Positions 48,885 to 58,281 of a stretch of DNA of 64,000 bases are shown one piece after another. Every line of letters begins with the position of its first letter. Position 1 is the stretch's first letter. A program made the translations under genes and the position numbers. The notes under the pieces are model-generated. The model did no database searches and had not been told where the DNA came from. It saw only the letters and a program-made list of their open reading frames with translations. Origin of the DNA: Leptothoe kymatousa TAU-MAC 1615 (GTDB lineage Bacteria; Cyanobacteriota; Cyanobacteriia; Phormidesmidales; Phormidesmidaceae); the NCBI RefSeq assembly GCF_018739865.1, contig NZ_JADOER010000005.1:109431-173430 (forward strand). The letters run 5' to 3'.

Positions 48885-49012
48885 CAAAAAAGTACCCTGC
48901 GACCGAATGGTGCAACAGGGTAGGGGCAACAGTTAAACGCTTGTGCTTGTTATTAGAATCGCTTAACCATGGCCTAGATGTAGGGTGTTCTATGCCGATT
49001 TCTAAAACGTCT
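48885..49012 (-). ncRNA. Candidate small RNA repeat unit, copy 4
   Basis: Same core; terminator TACCCTGTTGCACCATTCGGTCGCAGGGTACTTTTTT; RNA body ~48886-48949. Confidence 0.65.
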
Positions 49013-49078
49013 ACATTTCAGGACGACACAACAGAGTGGCCGCAACCACAGGCCCCATAGTCATGACCATCGGGGCAT

Positions 49079-49510
49079 TCAGTGCAAACTATAAATCGGT
49101 AGCTCCGTCGCTAGCCGGCTTAGCCCTAAACCAATGACAGAAATGAACAGCAGCGTCACAAAGGACAAACTGTTGCCAATATTGCGAATTAACAGCTCCA
49201 CCCGCAGTAATAGAGCTGCGGCCAACATCACCAGAAAATAGATAAAAATCTGAATCCAGGACACAATCACGACCGCTAAGGAAGCCATGACTAGAGCCAT
49301 GACGGTATAGCCCACGTCGGACTGAAACCCCAGTAAGAAAAAGTTGCGCAGAGGTTTCCACATCACCGTCAGCAAAGCAGATTCGATGGCAGCGTGGCCC
49401 AGGGCTAACCACCACACTAGGTCAGAGCTATGGCGGGAGTGCAAAAACGCACCAAACCCCATATAGGCCAACACAAGCAACAGGGACGATAGCCAGGGCA
49501 GTTTTTTCAT
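49079..49510 (-). CDS. Hypothetical multi-TM membrane protein
   Basis: MKKLPWLSSLLLVLAYMGFGAFLHSRHSSDLVWWLALGHAAIES...; several hydrophobic helices. Confidence 0.7.
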   Translation of the reverse strand: MKKLPWLSSLLLVLAYMGFGAFLHSRHSSDLVWWLALGHAAIESALLTVMWKPLRNFFLLGFQSDVGYTVMALVMASLAVVIVSWIQIFIYFLVMLAAALLLRVELLIRNIGNSLSFVTLLFISVIGLGLSRLATELPIYSLH

Positions 49511-49518
49511 GATTGCCC

Positions 49519-49923
49519 TCACAGATTGGTGGAAATTGCTTGCACTGGGCAGGTGGGAATACATTGCTCGCACACAATGCACTGGGCCCGATTAAAGACG
49601 AGTTTGAAACTGTCTGGATCTAGTCTGAGGGCTCCTGTGGGGCAAACCCCTGTACATAAGCCGCAGTGCACACAGAGGTCTTCATCAATTAGAATTTCGC
49701 GGCTCGATAGGGATACGCCAATGCCCTGGTTGCGCATCCATTCGATGGCTTCATCGAGCTGGTCGATATCGCCCGATAGTTCGATAACTCCTTTGCCCAC
49801 CTGGTTGGGGGCAACCTGGGCCCGAATAATATTGGCAGCCACATTGAAGTCCTTTGCCAGCCGATAGGTGATGGGCATATTCACCGTCTGTTTTGGAAAT
49901 GTGAGGGTGACGCGCTTTTTCAT
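49519..49923 (-). CDS. NIL-domain + 2x[4Fe-4S] ferredoxin protein
   Basis: N-terminal NIL-like region; CVHCGLCTGVCPTGAL and CIVCEQCIPTCPVQAI. Confidence 0.92.
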   Translation of the reverse strand: MKKRVTLTFPKQTVNMPITYRLAKDFNVAANIIRAQVAPNQVGKGVIELSGDIDQLDEAIEWMRNQGIGVSLSSREILIDEDLCVHCGLCTGVCPTGALRLDPDSFKLVFNRAQCIVCEQCIPTCPVQAISTNL

Positions 49924-49978
49924 TCCGCTAGACTAATAGGAAAGGCTGTAAGGACGCCCATGGGCGCTTTTTTATTCT

Positions 49979-50551
49979 ATGTCGGTTAACTCCCCTGAAT
50001 CTGGTGGTATGGCACAACAAGTGCGAAATTTTGTGGTTGTCTTGGTGGCGGTGCTGCTGAGTGTGGCGGTTGTGTTGGGGCTGCAAACCCGCACCCCATC
50101 GGCATCTTTGTCGGATATGGCGGAAGCTGCGGTACCGTTTGATCAGGCGATCGCAAATGGAAAACCCACTTTAGTAGAGTTTTATGCCAACTGGTGCACT
50201 AGCTGCCAGGCCATGGCTGGGGACCTGGAACAGCTGAAAGGTGACTATCAGCAGGACGTAAACTTCGTCATGCTGAACGTGGACAATTCTAAGTGGCTAC
50301 CAGAAATGCTGCACTATCGAGTAGATGGGATTCCCCACTTTGTGTTTCTCGATAACCAAGGCAATGATGCCGGTGCAGCCATTGGTGAAATTCCCCGAGC
50401 CGTCCTGGCCAGTAACCTGACCTCCCTGATGGCAGGGGAAAAGCTGCCCTATGCCCAAGCGGAAGGCCAAGCATCGGAAGTGGAGTCAGCCTTAGATATG
50501 TCGGGGTCAGCGGATGATCCACGTAGCCATGGGGCCCAGGTAGTGCAGTAA
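49979..50551 (+). CDS. Membrane-anchored thioredoxin-like protein (TxlA/HCF164-like)
   Basis: N-terminal TM; PTLVEFYANWCTSCQAMAGDLEQLK; VDGIPHFVFLD. Confidence 0.88.
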   Translation: MSVNSPESGGMAQQVRNFVVVLVAVLLSVAVVLGLQTRTPSASLSDMAEAAVPFDQAIANGKPTLVEFYANWCTSCQAMAGDLEQLKGDYQQDVNFVMLNVDNSKWLPEMLHYRVDGIPHFVFLDNQGNDAGAAIGEIPRAVLASNLTSLMAGEKLPYAQAEGQASEVESALDMSGSADDPRSHGAQVVQ

Positions 50552-50567
50552 TCGGTATATGTGGCAT

Positions 50568-50607
50568 AAAAAATCCCCCGAAGAGTTCAGACCACGGGGG
50601 ATTTTTT
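50568..50607. terminator. Intrinsic terminator, possibly bidirectional, between convergent genes
   Basis: aaaaaatcccccg ... cgggggatttttt. Confidence 0.85.
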
Positions 50608-50627
50608 GTATTTTCTAGGGGCCAGGG

Positions 50628-51551
50628 TTATTCCACCACAATCTCTCGCAGAGCGGGTTCTACCTTGGGATAGGCATAGGAAAATCCGGTGGACTGGGTG
50701 CGCTCGGGCAATACCTTCTGCCCTTCAAGCACCACAATGGCTCCGTCTCCTAGCAAGGTTTCGATAACGAAGTCGGGCACCGGCAGCCAAGACGGACGAT
50801 TCATGACTTTGCCCAGGGCATCGCACAGCTCAGACATGCGCACCGGGTTAGGGGCCGTGCCATTGTAGGTGCCATCCATGGTGCCGTCCGTCAGCCCTTT
50901 GATAAATAGGCTCACCAGGTCATCGCGATGTACCCAGGAAAACCATTGTTTGCCGCTACCGATGGGGCCGCCGGCATAGAGCCTAAAGGGTGTGAGCATT
51001 TTTGAGATCGCACCCCCCATGCCTAGCACAATGCCAATGCGAATGGTTACCAAACGAGTGCCATAGCTAGTCACCTTATCTGCCGCCGCTTCCCAGCCTT
51101 GGCATACCTCGGCTAAAAAATCTTGTTTGATCGGCTCACTGGTTTCATAAAATTCTGCCGTGTCGCTGGTGCCGTAGAAACCAATGGCTGAAGCACTCAC
51201 CAGCACCTTCGGCTTCACCTCAGCCTTGCCAATGGCTTCCACCAATTTCTCCGTACCCACCACGCGGCTGTTCATAATTTCCTGCTTCCGTTCAGGGGTC
51301 CAGCGCTCCGCAATGGGCTCCCCGGCTAGGTTAATCACCCCATCACAGCCAGACACTTCCCCCTGCCAATCGCCAGATTCCTGGGGACTGTAGCCAACTA
51401 CTTCCACATTTTGGAATGCAGAGGGTGGAAACACTTTTCTGGCCCGCTCCGGGTTCCGGGCCAACACCTTAATCTGGTGACCCTGCTCATGAAGTCGCTG
51501 CACCAGGCGCGATCCCACAAATCCCGTTGCCCCAGTTACTGCCACTTTCAT
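50628..51551 (-). CDS. TIGR01777-family NAD-dependent epimerase/dehydratase
   Basis: MKVAVTGATGFVGSRLVQRLHEQGHQIKVLARNPERARKVFP...GVINLAGEPIAERWTPERKQEIMNSRV. Confidence 0.93.
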   Translation of the reverse strand: MKVAVTGATGFVGSRLVQRLHEQGHQIKVLARNPERARKVFPPSAFQNVEVVGYSPQESGDWQGEVSGCDGVINLAGEPIAERWTPERKQEIMNSRVVGTEKLVEAIGKAEVKPKVLVSASAIGFYGTSDTAEFYETSEPIKQDFLAEVCQGWEAAADKVTSYGTRLVTIRIGIVLGMGGAISKMLTPFRLYAGGPIGSGKQWFSWVHRDDLVSLFIKGLTDGTMDGTYNGTAPNPVRMSELCDALGKVMNRPSWLPVPDFVIETLLGDGAIVVLEGQKVLPERTQSTGFSYAYPKVEPALREIVVE

Positions 51552-51879
51552 CGTTTATTACTCCCTGGATCGGCTACACAGCTATTTTTTCTTTAATGGT
51601 AGCAGTAGAGCCGCAAACTTCGCACCAAACTCTTATGAATCAAGGTTTTCAGTGGTTTTTCGCCGACTTCCTAAGGGTAGATCCCAACGCTACGAATCCT
51701 GGCACGAGTACGTTCCAAGCTGGCCCAGCATTTCCATTATTGTGCCCCCTGACAAATCCCCAGAAAATGCATGAATCTTGGTGGATTGTGACGGGCACTC
51801 TACGTTAAATAAGTGTAGAACTGGCCCGGTAGCGACGCGCAACGCCAGAACTCCTAAATCGCTGAGTATTTGCCATCAG

Positions 51880-54399
51880 ATGTCTTCTGTTGTTCTCGAT
51901 CTAAAATCTGCCATTACCCGCAACCCAAAAGTCGTGACGCCACAGACAACGATTGAAGAGGCAATCGCATATTTAGAAAATCCCCACAAGCCCGGTCAAG
52001 TTCCCCCAGAAAAACTGAATACCTATCGGGTAGATTTTGTCACACGCGAGCTCCACGACGAACTGAGATGGCGCTATCTAGTCGTGATGACGCCCACCAA
52101 AATCCTGGGTGTGCTAACGGTCCAAGACCTGCTTGCCTACAGCCGCCAACGGTCAGCTCAATCCACCATTGCCGATCTTGTTCTCCAGCCCTTTGCATCC
52201 TTGGCGGAGTCGGCGCTCACCGAACTCCATACCCCTCTAAATTTACTGCGGCAACACCGCATGCGGCCCATTGTGATTCTCAATGGGCACGATCAGCTAG
52301 CAGGGCTGCTCACCTATGAAGAAGTTCATGCTGCTGCCTTGGCGAGCCAAATTCGGCCTGCAACAGCCATGGTGCCTGACCCAGAATTTTCTGAATCGAC
52401 ATCTAAACCTACCCCCAAGTACCCCAGAAGCCTAATGCAGCGAGAGCAGGTGATGAATAAAATCATCGCTCAAGTGCATTCATCCTTGGATGTGCAAACT
52501 GTGTTAGATACAACGGTGACCGAATTGCACAAGGTGCTGGAATGCGATCGCGTCATTACCTATCGCCTCAACCCAGATCTAACCGGCAAGGTCATTGCCG
52601 AATCGGTAGATCATCCAGAGCGCTCCGTACTCCACAGTGAAGTGCACGACCCCTGCGTCACCCCCGAATGGCTAGAACCCTACCGCCAAGGGAAAGTTCG
52701 CATCGTCAATGACATTTATGAAATGGAACTGACGGTGTGCCACCAGGCGATGCTATCTGGTTTTGGCATTCGCTCTAAGATGATGGTGCCCATTGTGGTC
52801 AAAGGGGAAATTTGGGGCCTGTTGCTGACCAGCGAACAGGACATCCCACGGCAATGGCAGCCAGAAGAAATCGAATTGGTACGTCAGCTTGGGGTGCAAG
52901 TTGCGATCGCAGTGCAACAAGCCCAGGCCTATGAACGGGCCCAGCTAGAACTAGAAGAACGGCGCAAAGCAGAACAACAACTGCAAAAAACCCTCGATGT
53001 CACCGCCACAAAAACAGGCGCGGAGTTTTTTCCCACATCCGTTAAGTTGCTAGTAGAGTCGTTAGGGGTGGCCCATGCTCTGCTGACCGAGCGCCATGGG
53101 GACAAGCTACGCACCCTAGCATTTATCATCGACAAGTCTCTACAGCCCCCTTTCGAATATCCCATAGCCGGCACCCCCTGCGAACCCGTAGTACAAATGG
53201 GAAAATTTTACTGTCGAGAGTCTCTTCAAGAATTATTTCCGGAAGATGCCGACTTGGTACAACTAGGTGCAGAAAGCTACCTTGGGTTTGCCATGCAAGA
53301 TTCCAAAGGCGAAGTGATCGGCCATTTGTGTGTCCTAGACCGTAAACCACTAGAGCATTCCGAACGGGCAGAAAAGCTGATGAGAGCCTTTGCCGCCCGT
53401 GCCTCAGCTGAACTAGAACGGCAAAAAGCAATTAACGCCATTGAGACCCTAAACCAGGAACTAGAATTTAAAGTAGCCGCCCGCACCGCCGACCTAGCAG
53501 CCTCCTATCAACAGCTCAAAGACGCCCAGCTACAGCTAGTACAGTCAGAAAAAATGTCGAGCCTCGGCCACCTTGTCGCGGGTGTGGCCCACGAAATCAA
53601 CAATCCCGTCAGCTTTATCTATGGCAATTTAGCACCCTGCCTAGAATATGTGGATGATTTATCTCACTTAATCTCTCTCTACCAAAAACATTACTCCACA
53701 CCCAATTCAGAAATCACGGACTTTATTAAAACCGCCGACATTTCCTATACACTGCAAGACTTCCCCAAATTGATCGAGTCAATACACACTGGCGCCACCC
53801 GGATTCAAGCAATCGTACAATCATTGCGGACGTTCTCCCATGCCCAGCAAGAAGGCTATAAAGCCATCAATTTGCACGAAAATCTTGATAATACGCTCGT
53901 AATTTTACAAAATCGCTTAAACGGTCGCGCTGGCACCCCAGCGATTGAAGTAACCAAAAACTATGGCGAACTCCCACTCGTTGAATGCTACGGCGGCCTA
54001 CTAAACCAGGTATTTATGAACCTATTAGTCAATGGCATTGACGCCATCGAACAACGGCAAGAAAAGGAATCACCTGACTACCATGGGCGTCTCACCATCA
54101 CAACAACGGTGCTATCACCAGAGACTATCACCATTGCCATCCAAGACAACGGCATTGGCATGACAACAGAAACAAAGGATAAAATCTTTAACCCCTTCTT
54201 TACCACGAAGCCCGTAGGCATTGGCACCGGCATGGGCCTATCGATGAGCTACAAGATTGTGACCGATGACCATCACGGCAAAGTTGATTGTGCTTCAACC
54301 CTAGGAGAAGGCACCACCTTTATTGTGGAACTCCCCTGCCAGCACCATAGTCTCATCCAAGAGACCCTACTCTCCGACACAGGCAACAATACCGAATAA
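51880..54399 (+). CDS. CBS-GAF-GAF sensor histidine kinase
   Basis: CBS-like N-terminus, GAF (VLDTTVTELHKVLECDRVITYRL), HisKA LVAGVAHEINNPVSFIYGNL, HATPase DNGIGMTTETKDKIFNPFFTTKPVGIGTGMGLSMSYKIV; ATG at 51880 preferred. Confidence 0.92.
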   Translation: MSSVVLDLKSAITRNPKVVTPQTTIEEAIAYLENPHKPGQVPPEKLNTYRVDFVTRELHDELRWRYLVVMTPTKILGVLTVQDLLAYSRQRSAQSTIADLVLQPFASLAESALTELHTPLNLLRQHRMRPIVILNGHDQLAGLLTYEEVHAAALASQIRPATAMVPDPEFSESTSKPTPKYPRSLMQREQVMNKIIAQVHSSLDVQTVLDTTVTELHKVLECDRVITYRLNPDLTGKVIAESVDHPERSVLHSEVHDPCVTPEWLEPYRQGKVRIVNDIYEMELTVCHQAMLSGFGIRSKMMVPIVVKGEIWGLLLTSEQDIPRQWQPEEIELVRQLGVQVAIAVQQAQAYERAQLELEERRKAEQQLQKTLDVTATKTGAEFFPTSVKLLVESLGVAHALLTERHGDKLRTLAFIIDKSLQPPFEYPIAGTPCEPVVQMGKFYCRESLQELFPEDADLVQLGAESYLGFAMQDSKGEVIGHLCVLDRKPLEHSERAEKLMRAFAARASAELERQKAINAIETLNQELEFKVAARTADLAASYQQLKDAQLQLVQSEKMSSLGHLVAGVAHEINNPVSFIYGNLAPCLEYVDDLSHLISLYQKHYSTPNSEITDFIKTADISYTLQDFPKLIESIHTGATRIQAIVQSLRTFSHAQQEGYKAINLHENLDNTLVILQNRLNGRAGTPAIEVTKNYGELPLVECYGGLLNQVFMNLLVNGIDAIEQRQEKESPDYHGRLTITTTVLSPETITIAIQDNGIGMTTETKDKIFNPFFTTKPVGIGTGMGLSMSYKIVTDDHHGKVDCASTLGEGTTFIVELPCQHHSLIQETLLSDTGNNTE

Positions 54400-54436
54400 G
54401 CCATCCGAAACTTTATTCCAGCGGATGAGCTAAGCA

Positions 54437-54460
54437 TTTAAGTAGGATCACCTACTTAAA
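54437..54460. repeat. Perfect 10-bp-stem hairpin downstream of the histidine kinase
   Basis: tttaagtagg-atca-cctacttaaa. Confidence 0.7.
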
Positions 54461-54639
54461 TTTCAGATATCATCGAGGCCCCCTCTTCCAAATTCTGGGG
54501 GAAGCCAGACTCAAAGCCCCCAGAATTGGGGGTTTGGGGGCAGAACCCAAGTAGCTTAAAAACTCGTTTATATCCTACAAAAGATTGAGTTCACCTACTA
54601 AGTAGGGGCAATCCCTTGGCCGTCAATGAGCCCGCCTGT

Positions 54640-55356
54640 TTAAGCAGCATTCGGTCCCGGTTCAAACCGGGGGGCAATCCAATCAAAATCAATTTCGTTG
54701 AGATAATCCACCGCCCACGTCGCACAGCGCTGAATCATGTGATACGGATAGATCTGTGCCACCCCGACCACCGGAATCCCTGCGGACTTGGCCGCCGCAA
54801 TGCCGGCAAAGGAGGCCTCTACTGCTAAACAATTTTCTGGGGCGATGCTCAAGTCTGGATTCTGGAGATTAAGCTGATCAATGGCGGCTAAATAGCTATC
54901 GGGGGCTGGTTTACTAGCCGCCACCGTCATATCACTCGCCGAAACCACCAATGCAAACTGCTCTGACAATTTAGCCGTATCTAAAACTCGCTCAACATCC
55001 AATCGCTGGGCACCAGTCACAATGGCCGTAGCATATTGCTTCACCCGCACTCGATATAGCAGATCGTCTAGCCCCGCATAGAGGGCGAGCTTGGATTGGG
55101 CTTCGAGCCATGCACCATAGGCAACTGACTTTTTCCGCAATAGATCATTCAAATAGCTATCTTTAACAAAGCGACCCCGCTGCTGCAAAATCGCCGTCAG
55201 ACGGGCGCGATCGCTACCGCCAAGACAGACTTCGTTATATTCCGCCGGATCAAACCGCAGATTTTCAGCCAATAGCAAATCTGCAATGAGATGGGGGTGA
55301 ATCTCATCGTCGTTAATGATGACGCCGTGGAATCCAAAGAATACTGCCTTAAGCAT
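54640..55356 (-). CDS. HAD-superfamily protein with degenerate catalytic motifs
   Basis: MLKAVFFGFHGVIINDDEIHPHLIADLLLAENLRFDPAEYNEVCLGGSDRARL; TGAQR; ASKPAPDSYL; AVEASFAGIAAAKSAGIPVVGV; start at 55356. Confidence 0.85.
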   Translation of the reverse strand: MLKAVFFGFHGVIINDDEIHPHLIADLLLAENLRFDPAEYNEVCLGGSDRARLTAILQQRGRFVKDSYLNDLLRKKSVAYGAWLEAQSKLALYAGLDDLLYRVRVKQYATAIVTGAQRLDVERVLDTAKLSEQFALVVSASDMTVAASKPAPDSYLAAIDQLNLQNPDLSIAPENCLAVEASFAGIAAAKSAGIPVVGVAQIYPYHMIQRCATWAVDYLNEIDFDWIAPRFEPGPNAA

Positions 55357-55584
55357 GGTGCCAAATAACGAGAGTAGAAGTCGGTATATCCCCCTTAAAA
55401 AAGAGGAGTGTGGTGTCTTACAAATGACAACACGCAAACATTCGTGAAAACGTCCGTAGTTCAGACACACACTTTGTCAATAACGCCTTAGTATTAAATA
55501 TTACCCCTTTAGGAATTCGAGAAATCGTAAATTCTCCAGGGGGTAGGCACTCATAAGTCTGGTTCATCCATCAGGTTTGTAACT

Positions 55585-56022
55585 ATGCATCTGCTTTCTG
55601 AAAAAAGCCTCATTAGCGAGACGTCCATCCCTGTCATTTTGCAGTGGTGGCAGCGACGGAAACGTCGGGCTACCTCAGGGGACGTGCTCAGTAACCCGGT
55701 AGTGAAAGATGTCGACTCTAAGTATCTAGACAAATATCAACGGCTAATGAACGTATATGCCGTTGTGAAGTCGGGGGGGGCGGCGGCCCAAATTCAAGCG
55801 GCTCACGACCATTGGGATCGTGAACGTGAGGCCATTGACCAACGCATGGGTCAAATTAACAACCAACCCGAAACCAACGACGAATATCTACAACTGTTGC
55901 AAGAAGCCCAAGAGCTAGAACGCTCCGCTCGCTGGCGCATCAATAACCTGCAAGATATTCAACCTGAAGAGGAAAGCGCTGTGCGCGAATATCTGCCCCA
56001 GATCGAAGATGTTTTGGTTTAG
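55585..56022 (+). CDS. Hypothetical protein
   Basis: ORF 145 aa, Glu/Gln-rich helical C-terminus. Confidence 0.6.
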   Translation: MHLLSEKSLISETSIPVILQWWQRRKRRATSGDVLSNPVVKDVDSKYLDKYQRLMNVYAVVKSGGAAAQIQAAHDHWDREREAIDQRMGQINNQPETNDEYLQLLQEAQELERSARWRINNLQDIQPEEESAVREYLPQIEDVLV

Positions 56023-56097
56023 GCACTGAGCCAAGATTTTTCGGTCAGGGTTGGGCTAGAACTCTAAAATAAGGGCTGTCTATTCTCAGATGGTCCT

Positions 56098-57627
56098 ATG
56101 GATTCCTATGACGTTGTAGTAATTGGGAGCGGCATTGGTGGTTTGGTGGCTGCAGGGCTACTGGCCCGCTATGGTCGCCGGGTTTTGGTGTGCGAAAGCC
56201 ACAGCCTCCCCGGTGGTGCGGCCCATGCCTTTCAGCGCCAAGGTTTCACGTTCGATTCTGGCCCTTCGTTTTATTGCGGCCTCGCCGATCCCACCTCCTG
56301 CAATCCCCTACGGGAGGTGCTCCATGCCCTAGGGGAGTCCGTTGAAGCCATCCCCTACGATCCCCTAGGACACTACCATTTTCCCGACAGAACCCTGGCA
56401 ATTTATGGCGATGCAGAACGCTATCAGGCGTCGTTAGCCGAATTTAGCCCCCAAGCGGCCCAGGAGCTCAAGGCATTAACTCAAAAAATGCTGGCAATTT
56501 ATCGCCCCCTCGGGTCTATTCCCACCCTGGCACTGCGGGCGGATGGCTGGCTATTGCCCACATTGCTACAACGTTTTCCGAAAGCCATGGTGCAGCTACT
56601 GCCCCAACTGCGGGGCCTGGGCCGCTCCATGGGAGATTTTGTGGATGCCACGGTTCAAGATCCGTGGCTGCGTCAATTGATTGACCTAGAGTGCTTTTTG
56701 TTGTCTGGGATGAAGGCCCACCAAACCGTGGCACCGGAAATGGCCTTTATGTTTGGCGAGCGCTCAGAATCGGTGATTGACTATCCCATCGGTGGCAGCG
56801 GTGCCATTGTGGACGCCTTAGTGCGGGGACTCAAACGCTGGGGCGGCCAGCTACGCCTGGGCACCCACGTAGAAAAAATTTGGGTAGACGGTGGCATGGC
56901 AAAGGGCGTACGCCTCAAAAATGGTGAGCGGATCCAGGCGGCGAAAGTTATTTCCAATGCCACCCTGTGGGATACCTGCAACCATTTGCTGAGGGCTGAA
57001 GATTTACCAGCTAGCTATGGGCAACAGGCCTTGAAAACGCCCGCCGTGGATAGCTTTATGCACCTACACCTGGGTATTCGCTCCGAGGGCTTAGAAAATC
57101 TCACCATTCACCATGTGGTGGTGAACGATCAAAATCAAGACATTACGACGCCGGGCAATACCTGCATGATTTCCATTCCGTCGGTGTTGGATCCATCCCT
57201 GGCACCGGACGGACACCATGTGATCCACACCTACACCCTGGAACCCTGGGCAGGATGGCAGCGGGATGCAGGGTATGGGGCCAAGAAAGAGGCCAAGGTA
57301 CAGCCACTGATACGAGCTTTGCAAAGGGTGATTCCAGATATTTGCGATCGCATCACCCTCAAACTCATCGGCACCCCACTCACCCACCAACGTTTTCTGC
57401 GGCGCCACCAGGGCACCTACGGGCCAGCCATTGCCGCTGGCCAAGGCCTGTTTCCAGGCTGTAAAACACCGATCAAAGGTCTGTACCGAGTGGGCGACAG
57501 CACCCTGCCAGGCATTGGCGTCCCAGCCGTGGCCGCCTCTGGCATTTTATGTGCCAACAGTTTGGTCAGCCCCAGGGAAACAGCCGCCCTGTTGGATCTA
57601 CAAACTCACACCGGAACACAACACTAG
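56098..57627 (+). CDS. FAD-dependent oxidoreductase, phytoene desaturase/CrtISO/CrtO-like
   Basis: YDVVVIGSGIGGLVAAGLLARYGRRVLVCESHSLPGGAAHAFQRQGFTFDSGPSFY; C-terminal GLYRVGDSTLPGIGVPAVAASGILCANSL. Confidence 0.92.
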   Translation: MDSYDVVVIGSGIGGLVAAGLLARYGRRVLVCESHSLPGGAAHAFQRQGFTFDSGPSFYCGLADPTSCNPLREVLHALGESVEAIPYDPLGHYHFPDRTLAIYGDAERYQASLAEFSPQAAQELKALTQKMLAIYRPLGSIPTLALRADGWLLPTLLQRFPKAMVQLLPQLRGLGRSMGDFVDATVQDPWLRQLIDLECFLLSGMKAHQTVAPEMAFMFGERSESVIDYPIGGSGAIVDALVRGLKRWGGQLRLGTHVEKIWVDGGMAKGVRLKNGERIQAAKVISNATLWDTCNHLLRAEDLPASYGQQALKTPAVDSFMHLHLGIRSEGLENLTIHHVVVNDQNQDITTPGNTCMISIPSVLDPSLAPDGHHVIHTYTLEPWAGWQRDAGYGAKKEAKVQPLIRALQRVIPDICDRITLKLIGTPLTHQRFLRRHQGTYGPAIAAGQGLFPGCKTPIKGLYRVGDSTLPGIGVPAVAASGILCANSLVSPRETAALLDLQTHTGTQH

Positions 57628-57711
57628 AGAAACATTGCAAATTGTGCGATCCCAAAGGAATCCCATACCTGCAAAGGATAAAATACCTCGGTAGAAAATT
57701 GGCAATATCCA

Positions 57712-58281
57712 TTGCAGTCCTTACTCTCCATCGCCCGTAGGATCGATGCCTTTACCCACCAAGTCGGGAAATTTGCCTACTGGCTGGTGCTAGCCATGAT
57801 TGGTGTGGGTACCTGGAACGTCATCGGTCGCTACCTCGGCAACATCGTGGGGCAAAACCTCAGCTCCAATGCCCTGATCGAAGCCCAGTGGTATCTCTTC
57901 GATGTGGTCTTTCTCTTGGGGGCCGCCTACACCCTACAGCAGGGCGGCCATGTGCGCGTTGACGTCTTTTATGACCGCTGGTCGCGCCGGCAGAAAGCCC
58001 TTGCCGACTTCATTGGCACCGTCTTATTTCTCATTCCCTTTTCCGCCCTGGTGCTCTATTTCTCCTGGGGCGCTGTGATCAAATCCTGGCAGATTTGGGA
58101 AATGTCGCCAGACCCCAACGGCCTCCCCCGATATCCCATCAAAGCGATGATTTTGGTGAGCTTTGGCCTGTTAATTTTGCAAGGGATTTCCGAGGCAATT
58201 AAAAACTGGGCAATTTTTTCAGGGCACCTGCCCAGCCCAGAGGACCACCGCCTAAACCAGGAGGCTACCGATGCTGATTGA
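57712..58281 (+). CDS. TRAP transporter small permease (DctQ-like)
   Basis: Four TM; RRIDAFTHQVGKFAYWLVLAMIGVGTWNVIGRYLG...EAQWYLFDVVFLLGAAYTLQQGGHVRVDVFYDRWS. Confidence 0.92.
   Translation: MQSLLSIARRIDAFTHQVGKFAYWLVLAMIGVGTWNVIGRYLGNIVGQNLSSNALIEAQWYLFDVVFLLGAAYTLQQGGHVRVDVFYDRWSRRQKALADFIGTVLFLIPFSALVLYFSWGAVIKSWQIWEMSPDPNGLPRYPIKAMILVSFGLLILQGISEAIKNWAIFSGHLPSPEDHRLNQEATDAD

Noticed and set aside
54480-54545. C/G-run hairpins (ccaaattctggggg...cccccagaattggg) as a new element
   Set aside because: Resembles common cyanobacterial MITE/REP-like hairpins; single copy here, so nothing more can be claimed
54640-54675. tRNA-like T-arm string ggttcaaaccgggg
   Set aside because: Lies within the HAD coding sequence (PRFEPGPNAA); no cloverleaf around it. 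No convincing tRNA found anywhere in the window
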